A stretch of DNA of 64,000 bases, from NCBI RefSeq assembly GCF_002086675.1, contig NZ_MVIF01000004.1:1-64000 (forward strand), written 5' to 3'. The translations under genes and the position numbers were made by a program. This document shows, piece after piece, positions 16,661 to 27,772 of this stretch. Each line of letters starts with the position of its first letter. Position 1 is the first letter of the stretch. A model generated the notes under the pieces. The model was not told the DNA's origin. It worked only from the letters and a program-made list of their open reading frames with translations, and did no database searches. The stretch comes from Mycobacterium persicum. GTDB taxonomy: Bacteria > Actinomycetota > Actinomycetes > Mycobacteriales > Mycobacteriaceae.

Positions 16661-17240
16661 CCTGAACGTTCAGATCACCCCGACGGATCCCGCAGACGCG
16701 GCCGAGTTGGCGGCCGTTGCCGCACAGACCTTTCCGCTGGCCTGCCCGCCGTCGGTGGCCCCGCAACACATCGCGTCCTTCATCGACGCAAACCTGTCCG
16801 CGCCCCGGTTCGCCGAGTATCTGACCGATCCGGGACGTGCCATTCTGGCCGCCCGCGACCAGGGCCGAATTGTCGGTTACGCCATGCTCGTTCGCGGTGC
16901 CGACCGTGATGACTCAGCCGAGTTGTCAAAGCTGTACGTAATACCCGACTTTCACGGCAAGAGTGTGTCCTCGTCGTTGATGAATGCCGTGCTGTCGAGG
17001 GCCGCCGGGTGGGGTGTTCCCCGGGTGTGGCTGGGAGTGAACCGGAAAAATGTTCGCGCCCAACGTTTTTACCTCAAGAATGGCTTCATCGTCAGCGGGG
17101 CCAGGACGTTTCAGCTGGGCGATCACCAGGAACACGACTACGTCATGAGCCGACCCGTCACCGGGCAGTCAGCGCTAACAGGCGTGACGTGGCCCGCAGA
17201 TACTTCTTCCGGTAGCCACCAGCCAGCATCTCCTCGCTGA
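16581..17240 (+). CDS. GNAT-family acetyltransferase (Rv2669-like), start uncertain
   Basis: The acetyltransferase core is clear from about 16670: DAAELAAVAAQTFPLACPP, then GRIVGYAMLVRG, LSKLYVIPDFHGKSVSSSL (acetyl-CoA binding) and RVWLGVNRKNVRAQRFYLKNGF. The start is a problem. The GTG at 16657, which overlaps the upstream stop, is one frame off and stops at once; the first in-frame ATG (16581) lies 80 bp inside the upstream gene. A one-base indel near the start, a CTG start at 16662, or a later TTG are the alternatives. The 3' end overlaps the convergent ATPase gene by 83 bp. The substrate is unknown. Confidence 0.65.
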   Translation: MPTVTRSPLSCCWTARPASTSPSGTCDLNVQITPTDPADAAELAAVAAQTFPLACPPSVAPQHIASFIDANLSAPRFAEYLTDPGRAILAARDQGRIVGYAMLVRGADRDDSAELSKLYVIPDFHGKSVSSSLMNAVLSRAAGWGVPRVWLGVNRKNVRAQRFYLKNGFIVSGARTFQLGDHQEHDYVMSRPVTGQSALTGVTWPADTSSGSHQPASPR

Positions 17241-18195
17241 AGATGGTGTCCAGCTTCGTCCCGGAGGCCACCACCGGGATGCCGGCGTCGTAGAGGCGAT
17301 CGGTGAGCGCAACCAGCCGCAGCGCGACGTGTTGGTCGTCGATGCCGTGCACGCCGGTCAGGAATACCGCAGACACCCCCTCGATCAACGTCAGATAGCG
17401 CGACGGATGCATGGTGGCCAGGTGCGCACACAGGGCGTCGAAGTCGTCGAGGGTCGCCCCCCGGACGGAGGCCGCCCGCGCGGCGACGTCCGCATCCGAC
17501 AACGGCGGCGGCGCCGGCGGCAGGTCACGATGGCGGTAGTCCGGCCCCTCGATCCGTACCGTGGTGAAAATGCTTGCCAGCGTGTGGATCTCGCGTAAGA
17601 AGTCCTGGGCGGCAAAGCGGCCCTCGCCCAGTTGCTCGGGCAGCGTGTTGGACGTGGCGGCCACCGACACACCGCGTTCGACCAGCGCGGAGAGCATCCG
17701 CGAGATCAGCGTGGTGTTACCCGGGTCATCCAGCTCGAATTCGTCGATGCACACGGCGGTGTAGTGCGCCAGCAGATCGATGCATTCGACGAAACCGAAC
17801 ACCCCGGCCAGCTGGGTCAACTCCCCGAAAGTCGCGAACGCCTTGGGGCGCTCCCCCGGCAGTTGGTAATAGGACGACGCCAGCAGATGGGTCTTGCCCA
17901 CCCCGAACCCGCCATCCAGGTACAGGCCTACCCCGGGCAACACCTCACGCTTGCCGAACAGCTTCTTGCGGCCCGCCCGCCGCTCGACGGCGTGCCGGCA
18001 GAAGTCCTGACAGGCGAGCACGGCGGCAGCCTGAGTCGGCTCTGCCGGATCGGGCCGATACGTCGCAAAGCTCACCTCGGCGAAGGTGGGCGGCGGCCGC
18101 AGCTGGGCGATCAGCCGTTCCGGCGACACCGAGGGATGCCGATCCACCAAGCGGCCCACCCGGCCGCCGGCGCCCGCAGGGGTGGACCCGTGCAT
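17158..18195 (-). CDS. AFG1/ZapE-family ATPase (Rv2670c-like)
   Basis: A 345-residue P-loop ATPase. Walker A is GLYLDGGFGVGKTHLL (~118-133) and Walker B AVCIDEFELDDPGNT, followed by sensor region VAATSNTLPEQLGEGRF. The order matches the AFG1/ZapE family, whose E. coli member acts at the division septum and whose yeast member acts in mitochondrial protein quality control. No signal peptide is seen. The ATG at 18195 leaves 34 bp to the divergent ribD start; earlier in-frame starts (18231, 18306) would overlap ribD. Confidence 0.85.
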   Translation of the reverse strand: MHGSTPAGAGGRVGRLVDRHPSVSPERLIAQLRPPPTFAEVSFATYRPDPAEPTQAAAVLACQDFCRHAVERRAGRKKLFGKREVLPGVGLYLDGGFGVGKTHLLASSYYQLPGERPKAFATFGELTQLAGVFGFVECIDLLAHYTAVCIDEFELDDPGNTTLISRMLSALVERGVSVAATSNTLPEQLGEGRFAAQDFLREIHTLASIFTTVRIEGPDYRHRDLPPAPPPLSDADVAARAASVRGATLDDFDALCAHLATMHPSRYLTLIEGVSAVFLTGVHGIDDQHVALRLVALTDRLYDAGIPVVASGTKLDTIFSEEMLAGGYRKKYLRATSRLLALTAR

Positions 18196-18229
18196 GCTGG
18201 CACTGTAGCGGCGTGCTGCAATCACACTC

Positions 18230-19024
18230 ATGCCCGACTTCGGGGCCGGCCCGGCCGCCGGCCGATCCGCCGGCATCCGCCTGACGCTGCTCGGATCGGA
18301 CCGCACACTCGAGGAAGCCGACCTACCGGAGCTCTACGGATACCCGGCGGACACCGACCGCACCTGGGTACGGGCCAATTTCATCAGCAGCGTCGACGGC
18401 GGCGCCACCGTCGCCGGCACCAGCGGCGGACTCGGCGGCCCGGGTGACCGGACAGTGTTCCGGCTGCTGCGTGAACTGGCGGACGTGGTCGTGGTGGGCG
18501 CGGGCACCGTGCGCGTCGAGGGCTACTCCGGCGCTCAGCTCGGCGTCGTCGCGCGCCGCCAGCGACAGCTGCGCGGCCAAAGTGAGGTCCCGCCACTGGC
18601 GATCGTCACCAAGTCCGGTCACCTCGCCCGGGATCTCGGCGTGTTCACCCGCACCGAGGTGCCACCTCTGGTGCTCACCACCACGACGGTGGCCGACGAG
18701 ACACGACGGCGCCTGACCGGCCTCGCCGAGGTGGTCGACTGCTCCGACACCGATCCCGCCAAGGTCGACGAGGCAGTGCTGCTGGCCAGGCTTGCCGAGC
18801 GTGGTCTGCGTCGTATCCTCACCGAGGGCGGGCCGGTACTGCTCGGATCGTTCATCGAGCTCGGCTTGCTCGACGAGCTGTGCCTGACGATTGCACCGTT
18901 CGTGGTGGGCGGTCTGGCCCGGCGCATCGCCACCGGACCGGGGCAGCTGCAGACCCGAATGCGCTGCGCCCACCTGCTCACCGATGACGCCGGTTATCTG
19001 TACACCCGCTACGTCAAAGCCTGA
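18230..19024 (+). CDS. ribD: RibD C-terminal-type reductase (Rv2671-like)
   Basis: A 264-residue protein containing only the RibD reductase (DHFR-like) fold, not the deaminase half. Motifs are NFISSVDGGATVAG near the N-terminus, VVVVGAGTVRVEGY for NADPH binding, and RRILTEGGPVLLGSFIELGLLDE late in the protein. The M. tuberculosis homologue Rv2671 was shown to have dihydrofolate-reductase activity and to affect para-aminosalicylate susceptibility, so an accessory DHFR role is the best reading. It is divergent from the ZapE-like gene and is followed after 16 bp by the exported hydrolase gene. Confidence 0.85.
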   Translation: MPDFGAGPAAGRSAGIRLTLLGSDRTLEEADLPELYGYPADTDRTWVRANFISSVDGGATVAGTSGGLGGPGDRTVFRLLRELADVVVVGAGTVRVEGYSGAQLGVVARRQRQLRGQSEVPPLAIVTKSGHLARDLGVFTRTEVPPLVLTTTTVADETRRRLTGLAEVVDCSDTDPAKVDEAVLLARLAERGLRRILTEGGPVLLGSFIELGLLDELCLTIAPFVVGGLARRIATGPGQLQTRMRCAHLLTDDAGYLYTRYVKA

Positions 19025-19040
19025 CGTTACTGTGGTCGGC

Positions 19041-20609
19041 ATGAGTCGGCGCATCACGTCCGCAACAGTCCTGGTCTCGATGGCCTGCTCGGTGACCACG
19101 GCGCTGACCGGCTGCGTCCCGGTCCTGGGCGCCAACCCGCGCTTTGCCACCTATAGCGGCGCCAAACCCCAGGGCGTCGCCACCACCACACCACCTCCCA
19201 GTGGCCCGCCGCCGATCGCCGCTCCCAAAAACGATCTGTCCTGGCGCGACTGCACGTCTCAGGTCTACGGAAACGCGGCAATCCCCGCCGCGCCGGGCAT
19301 CAAGCTGGAATGCGCCACCTTCGACTCCGACCTCGACCCGGTCAACGGTGGGTCCGGTTCTGTCACCATCGGCGTGGTCCGCGCTCGCTCGGGCCAAACC
19401 CCGCGTGACGCGGGACCGCTGGTTTTCACGACCGGTTCGGATCTGCCGTCGTCGACGCAATTGCCGGTTTGGTTGTCGCATGCGGGCGCCGACATACTGC
19501 GCAGTCACCCGATTGTCGCCGTCGACCGCCGCGGCATGGGCATGTCGAGTCCGATTGACTGCCGCGACCACTTCCAGCGCGACGAGATGCGCGATCAATC
19601 GCAGTTCCAGACCGGCGACGACCCGGTGGCCAACCTCTCGGCGATCTCGAATGAGGCCACCACCAGCTGCACCGACGTCATCGCACCCGCCGATTCCGCC
19701 TACGACAACGGACACGCCGCCTCCGACCTCGAGCGACTGCGCAATCTGTGGGATGTGCCCGCACTGGCGCTGGTCGGCATCGGCAACGGTGCCCAGGTGG
19801 CGCTCACCTATGCCGGTTCCCGCCCGGATAAGGTGGCCAGGCTGATCCTCGACTCCCCGGTCGCTCTGGGTGTCAGCGCCGAGGCCAAGGCCGAGCAACA
19901 GGTCAAAGGCCAGCAGGCGGCACTGGACGCGTTCGCCGCGCAATGCGTCGCGATCAACTGCGCACTGGGCCCGGATCCGAAAGGCGCCGTCACCGCGTTG
20001 CTGAATACGGCTCGCTCGTTGCGGGGTCCCGGGACCTCGGTCGCGTCGATCGTCAACGCGATCACCACCACGCTGGGCTTTCCGACCGGCGACCGCATCA
20101 GCACCACCACCACGCTGGCCAACGCATTGGCGGCTGCGCGCGCCGGTGACATGAATCAGCTGTCCAACCTGATCAATCGCGCCGACGGCCTTCAGGACAC
20201 CGACGGCCAATTCGTCAATTCGTGCAGCGACGCGGTCAACCGCCCGACCCCGGACCGGGTACGCGAGCTGGTGGTGGCCTGGGCAAAGCTCTATCCCCAG
20301 TTCGGCACGGTCGCCGCGCTCAATCTGGTCAAATGCGTGCATTGGCCAACTGGTTCGCCGCCGCAATTGCCCAAGGAGCTGAAGGTCGACGTCTTGCTGA
20401 TGGGCGTGCAGGACGACCCGATCGTCGGCGTCGACGGGGTTGCGCAGACGGCGGCCACCGTCATCAACGCCAACGCCGCGAGCAAGCGGGTGATGTGGCA
20501 GGGCATCGGCCACGGTGCCAGCATCTATTCCTCCTGTGCGGTGCCGCCGCTGGTCGGCTATCTCGACGACGGCAAGCTGCCCGGCACCGACACCTACTGT
20601 CCCGCCTGA
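19041..20609 (+). CDS. Exported alpha/beta-hydrolase-fold lipoprotein, protease-like (Rv2672-like)
   Basis: 522 residues with a lipoprotein signal (VSMACSVTTALTGC lipobox, Cys25). It belongs to the TAP-like family of exported proteases: PLVFTTGSDLPSS, then IVAVDRRGMGMSSPIDC (oxyanion/early Asp region), SDLERLRNLWDVPALALVG, and late LLMGVQDDPIVGV and GHGASIYSSCAV (Asp and His). The nucleophile elbow reads G246-I-G248-N-G250, with Gly where Ser is expected (GxSxG), so classical serine-protease activity is doubtful. The start at 19041 was chosen by the signal peptide. Confidence 0.8.
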   Translation: MSRRITSATVLVSMACSVTTALTGCVPVLGANPRFATYSGAKPQGVATTTPPPSGPPPIAAPKNDLSWRDCTSQVYGNAAIPAAPGIKLECATFDSDLDPVNGGSGSVTIGVVRARSGQTPRDAGPLVFTTGSDLPSSTQLPVWLSHAGADILRSHPIVAVDRRGMGMSSPIDCRDHFQRDEMRDQSQFQTGDDPVANLSAISNEATTSCTDVIAPADSAYDNGHAASDLERLRNLWDVPALALVGIGNGAQVALTYAGSRPDKVARLILDSPVALGVSAEAKAEQQVKGQQAALDAFAAQCVAINCALGPDPKGAVTALLNTARSLRGPGTSVASIVNAITTTLGFPTGDRISTTTTLANALAAARAGDMNQLSNLINRADGLQDTDGQFVNSCSDAVNRPTPDRVRELVVAWAKLYPQFGTVAALNLVKCVHWPTGSPPQLPKELKVDVLLMGVQDDPIVGVDGVAQTAATVINANAASKRVMWQGIGHGASIYSSCAVPPLVGYLDDGKLPGTDTYCPA

Positions 20610-20631
20610 CACCTGCCGGCCGGCAGCCCCG

Positions 20632-21933
20632 GTGTACGGTGCGCTGGTGACGGCAGCTGACTCCACTCGAACCCGCCTCCGCGAATCGATGTTGGCCGCA
20701 TTCCGTCCCCGCACCGGCGCACCGAGTACGGCGTCGATCGTGCGGGCGGCGCTCTGGCCGGCAGCCATTCTGTCGGTGCTGCACCGCAGCATCGTGTTGA
20801 CCACCAACGGCAATATCACCGACGACTTCAAGCCGGTCTACCGCGCGGTGCTGAACTTCCGGCATGGCTGGGACATCTACAACGAGCACTTCGACTACGT
20901 CGACCCGCATTACCTCTACCCGCCCGGCGGCACGCTGTTGATGGCGCCGTTCGGGTATCTGCCCTTCGCGCCGTCGCGCTACCTGTTCATCTCCATCAAC
21001 ACCGTGGCCATCCTGGTCGCGGCGTACCTGTTGCTGCGGATGTTCAATTTCACGCTGTCCTCGGTGGCCGCGCCCGCCTTGTTGTTGGCCATGTTCGCCA
21101 CCGAGACGGTGACCAACACCCTGGTGTTCACCAACATCAACGGCTGCATCCTGCTGCTCGAGGTGCTGTTTCTGCGGTGGCTGCTCGACGGCAGAGTCAG
21201 CCGTCAGTGGTGGGCCGGGGTGGCCATCGGGCTGACGCTGGTCCTCAAACCGCTGCTGGGTCCGTTGCTGTTGCTGCCCGTGCTGAACCGCCAGTGGCGG
21301 GCAGTGGTGGCCGCCATCGTGGTTCCCGTCGTCGTCAATCTGGCCGCGCTGCCGCTGGTGAGCCACCCGATGGACTTCTTCACTCGCACACTGCCCTACA
21401 TCCTGGGGACCCGCGACTACTTCAACAGCTCGATCCAGGGCAACGGCGTGTACTTCGGTCTGCCGACGTGGTTGATCGTGTTCCTGCGGTTGCTATTCAC
21501 CGCACTCGCCGTGGGTGCGCTGTGGCTGCTATACCGCTACTACCGCACCCGCGACCCGCTGTTGTGGTTCACCACCTCGTCGGGCGTGCTGCTGCTGTGG
21601 TCGTGGCTGGTGATGTCGCTGGCCCAGGGCTACTACTCGATGATGCTGTTCCCGTTCTTGATGACAGTGGTGCTGCCCAACTCGGTGATCCGCAACTGGC
21701 CGGCATGGCTGGCGATCTACGGGTTCATGACGCTGGACCGCTGGCTGTTGTTCAACTGGATGCGGTGGGGCCGCGCCCTGGAGTACCTGAAGATCACCTA
21801 CGGTTGGTCGCTGCTGTTGATCGTCACGTTCACCGTGCTCTACTTCCGTTACTTGGATGCCAAGGCCGAAAACCGGCTGGGCGGTGGTATCGACCCGACC
21901 TGGCTGACGGCCGAGCGGGAGCGCGCGCGGTGA
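20632..21933 (+). CDS. aftC: Alpha-(1->3)-arabinofuranosyltransferase AftC
   Basis: A 433-residue multi-spanning GT-C glycosyltransferase that adds the branching alpha-1,3-arabinofuranose in arabinogalactan and lipoarabinomannan from decaprenyl-phosphoryl-arabinose. The catalytic acidic motif NGNITDDFKPVYRAVL lies in the first loop and FDYVDPHYLYPPGG follows. At least eight hydrophobic helices come after that. The GTG start at 20632 (VYGALVTAADS) reproduces exactly the 433-aa length of M. tuberculosis AftC. It is 22 bp after the hydrolase gene and probably co-transcribed. Confidence 0.95.
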   Translation: MYGALVTAADSTRTRLRESMLAAFRPRTGAPSTASIVRAALWPAAILSVLHRSIVLTTNGNITDDFKPVYRAVLNFRHGWDIYNEHFDYVDPHYLYPPGGTLLMAPFGYLPFAPSRYLFISINTVAILVAAYLLLRMFNFTLSSVAAPALLLAMFATETVTNTLVFTNINGCILLLEVLFLRWLLDGRVSRQWWAGVAIGLTLVLKPLLGPLLLLPVLNRQWRAVVAAIVVPVVVNLAALPLVSHPMDFFTRTLPYILGTRDYFNSSIQGNGVYFGLPTWLIVFLRLLFTALAVGALWLLYRYYRTRDPLLWFTTSSGVLLLWSWLVMSLAQGYYSMMLFPFLMTVVLPNSVIRNWPAWLAIYGFMTLDRWLLFNWMRWGRALEYLKITYGWSLLLIVTFTVLYFRYLDAKAENRLGGGIDPTWLTAERERAR

Positions 21934-21986
21934 TCGCAAGCGCGGGGGACGCAACGGGTCACCGCCATTGGCGCTAGCGTGGACGT

Positions 21987-22394
21987 ATGACGCGTCCGAA
22001 GCTGGAACTGACCGACGACCAGTGGCGCCAAAGGCTCACCCAGCAGGAATTCGACGTCCTGCGCAGGGCCGGCACCGAGCGACCCTTCACCGGCGAGTAC
22101 ACCGACACCAAAACCGAGGGCATCTACCAGTGCCGGGCCTGCGGTGCCGAATTGTTCCGCAGCACAGAGAAATTCGAGTCGCATTGCGGCTGGCCGTCGT
22201 TCTTCGACCCGGCGAGCTCCGAAGCGGTCATCCTGCGTCCCGACCACTCGCTGGGGATGACGCGCACCGAGGTGATCTGCGCGAACTGTCACAGCCACTT
22301 GGGTCATGTGTTCGCCGGTGAGGGTTATCCGACGCCAACGGATCAGCGTTACTGCATCAACTCCATCTCGCTGCGGCTGGTCCCGACGGGCTAG
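21987..22394 (+). CDS. msrB: Peptide methionine-(R)-sulfoxide reductase MsrB
   Basis: 135 residues. Two zinc-binding CxxC pairs are visible (CRACGAELF and CANCHSHLGHVF). The substrate region is EKFESHCGWPSFFDPA and the C-terminal RYCINSISLRL holds the catalytic Cys. The enzyme reduces methionine-R-sulfoxide in proteins and is a cytoplasmic oxidative-damage repair factor. It is on the same strand as aftC with a 53-bp gap. Confidence 0.93.
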   Translation: MTRPKLELTDDQWRQRLTQQEFDVLRRAGTERPFTGEYTDTKTEGIYQCRACGAELFRSTEKFESHCGWPSFFDPASSEAVILRPDHSLGMTRTEVICANCHSHLGHVFAGEGYPTPTDQRYCINSISLRLVPTG

Positions 22395-22399
22395 CTTTC

Positions 22400-22462
22400 G
22401 CCGAGGCGGTAATTTTGCAGACCCTTACTCGCACTTTCACTGCAGAATTACAGTTTCGGCGG
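22400..22462. repeat. Palindromic element, copy 1, between convergent genes
   Basis: Imperfect stem GTAATTTTGCAG (22409-22420) pairs with CTGCAGAATTAC (22440-22451) with one mismatch; GCCGA and TCGGC flank it. The right end TACAGTTTCGGCGG (22449-22462) read on the minus strand is CCGCCGAAACTGTA. That matches 13 of 14 bases of the end of the element at 37515. It may also serve as a bidirectional terminator between msrB and the methyltransferase gene. Confidence 0.55.
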
Positions 22463-22481
22463 ATCCGCCCAGCGGCATCCG

Positions 22482-25336
<2,855 letters not shown>

Positions 25337-25340
<4 letters not shown>

Positions 25341-26428
25341 AGCGAGTGGACCAGCGAGACCAGTTCGGTCAGTACCCCCGGATCGGTCTGCGGCAGCACT
25401 CCGTGGCCAAGGTTGAAGACGTGCCCGGCGGCGCCCGCGTCGACGGCACGGCGTCCGTCGTCGACGACGGCGCGGGCGGCGCGTTCCACCACCGGCCAGC
25501 CCGCCAGCAGCAGCACCGGATCGAGGTTGCCCTGCAGCGCGGTACTCGGCTGCACCCTGGCGGCCGCGTCGGCCAGCGCGGTGCGCCAGTCGACGCCGAC
25601 GACGGTCGCCGTTGCGGGTTTGAGGGCCTCCGACATGGCGCCCAGCAGCTCGGCCGTGCCGACCCCGAAATGCGTCATCGGCACGCCGTGTTCGGCCAAC
25701 GTGGCGAACACCCGTGCGCTGTGCGGCAACACGTATTGGCGGTAGTCGACCAGCGACAACATTCCCGCCCAGGAGTCGAACACCTGAATGGCGTCCACGC
25801 CGGAGTCGATCTGTCCATGCAGAAACGCGATGGTGAGGTCGGTCAGCTTGCTCATCAGCGCATGCCAGCTGGCCGGCTCGGCCAGCATCATCGCCTTGGT
25901 GCGGACGTAATGGCGGCTGGGTCCACCCTCGATCAGGTAGGACGCCAGTGTGAACGGCGCACCGGCGAAGCCGATCAGCGCGACGTCGCCCAGCGCCGCC
26001 ACCAACAGCCGAACGGTTTCCATCACCGGCTGAATCGCTTGTGGGTCAAGGGGTTTGATGCCGTCGATATCGGCGGCGGTGCGCACCGGGTGGGCGATCA
26101 CCGGACCGACGTCGGCGACGATGTCCAGCTCCACGCCGGCCGCACGCAACGGCACCACGATGTCGGAGAACAGGATCGCCGCGTCCACACCGTAGCGCCG
26201 TACCGGCTGCAGAGTGATCTCGCAGGCCACGTCCGGCTCCAGACAGGCGTCCAGCATGCTGTGGCGTTGGCGCAGCGCCCGGTACTCGGGCAGCGACCGG
26301 CCGGCCTGCCGCATGAACCACACCGGCACTCGGCTGGGTTTGCGGCCGGCCACCGCCGCCAGATAGGGCGAATGCGGAAGCTCGCGTCGGGTACGCGCAG
26401 GAGTATTCACTGGCCCCAATGCTGCCAT
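25337..26428 (-). CDS. hemE: Uroporphyrinogen decarboxylase HemE
   Basis: A 363-residue decarboxylase converting uroporphyrinogen III to coproporphyrinogen III. Signature [17 protein letters not shown] is at ~35-51, followed by [12 protein letters not shown] and [30 protein letters not shown] and [13 protein letters not shown] end the barrel. A GTG at 26407 would give a start (VNTPART) closer to the M. tuberculosis protein; the ATG at 26428 adds seven residues. It leads the minus-strand hemE-hemY-hemQ-methyltransferase operon and is divergent from the dehydrogenase cassette. Confidence 0.93.
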
Positions 26429-26550
26429 GACGGGCCCGTAGGCAGGTGTGCCCTCCGGGTTGTTTGGGTACTGCCCAATACGGCGGTCGCCGCATTGCGC
26501 GGAAATCCGCCCCTCGAAGACCCATAGATGGCAGGCAAGGAGACGGGTTC

Positions 26551-27030
26551 ATGTTGCTGACTCGAGATTCGGCACCTCGCGGGCATGTGGTCGAGGAGGC
26601 GGAGTATTTCGTCGACCGGGTGTTGCGCAATATCGCCCACGGTCGCTTCGAGCGGTCGCTGTCGGGCTTGACGGCGTTTGCGGCTCTGGTGACCACCGCG
26701 GAGGTGTACTTCGAGCACTATCGCGCCAGCTTCGGCAACAAATGGATGTGGAGCCCGATCGTCGTCACCCCGCCGGTGGTGGTTGCCGGGGTGGGCGGAG
26801 TGTTCTCCAAGCGCTGGGCCAAGCGGTGGCTGCCGGTGACCGCGGCGGTATATGCGGCGAACGGCCTGTTGGGCGAATACTTCCACGCTCGCGGTGTGGC
26901 GCGCCGCCCCGGCGGTTGGCGGCTGTACAACTACAACGTGCCGATGGGTCCGCCCATCGCCGCGCCCGGCCTGATGAGCATCGTCGGGGCGATGGGTCTG
27001 CTGGCGGCGGTCCTGCGGCGGGAGAAGTAG
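26551..27030 (+). CDS. Membrane protein of unknown function, first gene of dehydrogenase cassette
   Basis: 159 residues with three to four likely membrane helices (SLSGLTAFAALVTTAEVYFE, WSPIVVTPPVVVAGVGGVF, LPVTAAVYAANGLLGEYF, PGLMSIVGAMGLLAAVL). A long N-terminal polar part contains several His and Glu. The ATG at 26551 is preceded by GGCAAGGAGA. The next gene begins 4 bp after its stop. No family is recognised. It could anchor or electronically connect the dehydrogenase pair downstream, replacing the cytochrome c subunit found in related complexes; this is inference from position. Confidence 0.6.
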   Translation: MLLTRDSAPRGHVVEEAEYFVDRVLRNIAHGRFERSLSGLTAFAALVTTAEVYFEHYRASFGNKWMWSPIVVTPPVVVAGVGGVFSKRWAKRWLPVTAAVYAANGLLGEYFHARGVARRPGGWRLYNYNVPMGPPIAAPGLMSIVGAMGLLAAVLRREK

Positions 27031-27034
27031 CGCC

Positions 27035-27772
27035 GTGCCTGACATCTCGGACGGGCACCACCTGCCCAAACTGCGACCGGACGGCAAGCCGCTGCATCCG
27101 TCCTGGCTGCCGCGCCAGCGCCGCGGCACCACCCCGCAGATGATCGGCCGCTATCCCGACTACGACGTGCTGTCGACCGCCGACACCTGGGACGAGGCCA
27201 CCCGAAAAGTGGTGCTGGCCCGCCTGGAGAAACCGGGGCCGTTACGGTTCTTCGACGAGTCGCAGGAGTCGACGCTGCGCGCGTTCTGCGACACCGTGTT
27301 GGCTCAGGACGCCGAGCCGCGGATACCGGTGGCCGAATTCGTCGACGCCAAGCTCGCCGATGGCCGGCTGGACGGCTATCAATACGCCGACATGCCCGAC
27401 GACCGCGACACCTGGCGGCTGGTGCTCTCGGGTCTCGACGAGGCAGCCCGCGCCGCGGGCGCGGAGTCGTTCGCGGCGGCCGACCTCGCGACCCGCGAAT
27501 CGGTGGTGCAGCGGTTCGCCGACGGCGAGCTATCCGGCGGCAGTTGGGAGAAGTTGAACGTCTCCCGGGCCTGGTCGGTGGTGATGCGGATGACGTTGAG
27601 CGGCTTCTACAGCCATCCGTGGGCCTGGAACGAGATCGGCTTCGGCGGCCCGGCCTATCCCCGCGGCTTCATGCGACTGGGCGGAGTGGGCAGCCGTGAG
27701 CCCTTCGAAGCCCCGGGAGCCACCTCCGAAGACCCCGTCAGGACCGTCGAACAGGAACACATCAATGGGTGA
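27035..27772 (+). CDS. Gluconate 2-dehydrogenase subunit 3 family protein (small subunit of GMC dehydrogenase)
   Basis: 245 residues from a GTG 4 bp after the preceding stop. The body has the family pattern STLRAFCDTVLAQD, VAEFVDAKLADGRL, and at the end FYSHPWAWNEIGFGGPAYP. The last is the characteristic W.E.G..GP.YP signature of gluconate-2-dehydrogenase subunit 3 proteins. Relatives act as small (gamma) subunits or export escorts of FAD-GMC dehydrogenases and usually carry a Tat signal; no twin-arginine signal is seen here. The stop overlaps the GMC gene start by 8 bp. Confidence 0.8.
   Translation: MPDISDGHHLPKLRPDGKPLHPSWLPRQRRGTTPQMIGRYPDYDVLSTADTWDEATRKVVLARLEKPGPLRFFDESQESTLRAFCDTVLAQDAEPRIPVAEFVDAKLADGRLDGYQYADMPDDRDTWRLVLSGLDEAARAAGAESFAAADLATRESVVQRFADGELSGGSWEKLNVSRAWSVVMRMTLSGFYSHPWAWNEIGFGGPAYPRGFMRLGGVGSREPFEAPGATSEDPVRTVEQEHING

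Noticed and set aside
19014..20831. 605-aa minus-strand open frame
   Set aside because: It is antisense to the exported hydrolase gene, which has a signal peptide and family motifs. The minus-strand frame is Arg/Gly/Asp-rich without any domain, a common artefact in GC-rich DNA.
25346..26527. 393-aa plus-strand open frame
   Set aside because: Antisense to hemE, which has full family signatures. The composition is His/Gln/Arg-rich and non-homologous.
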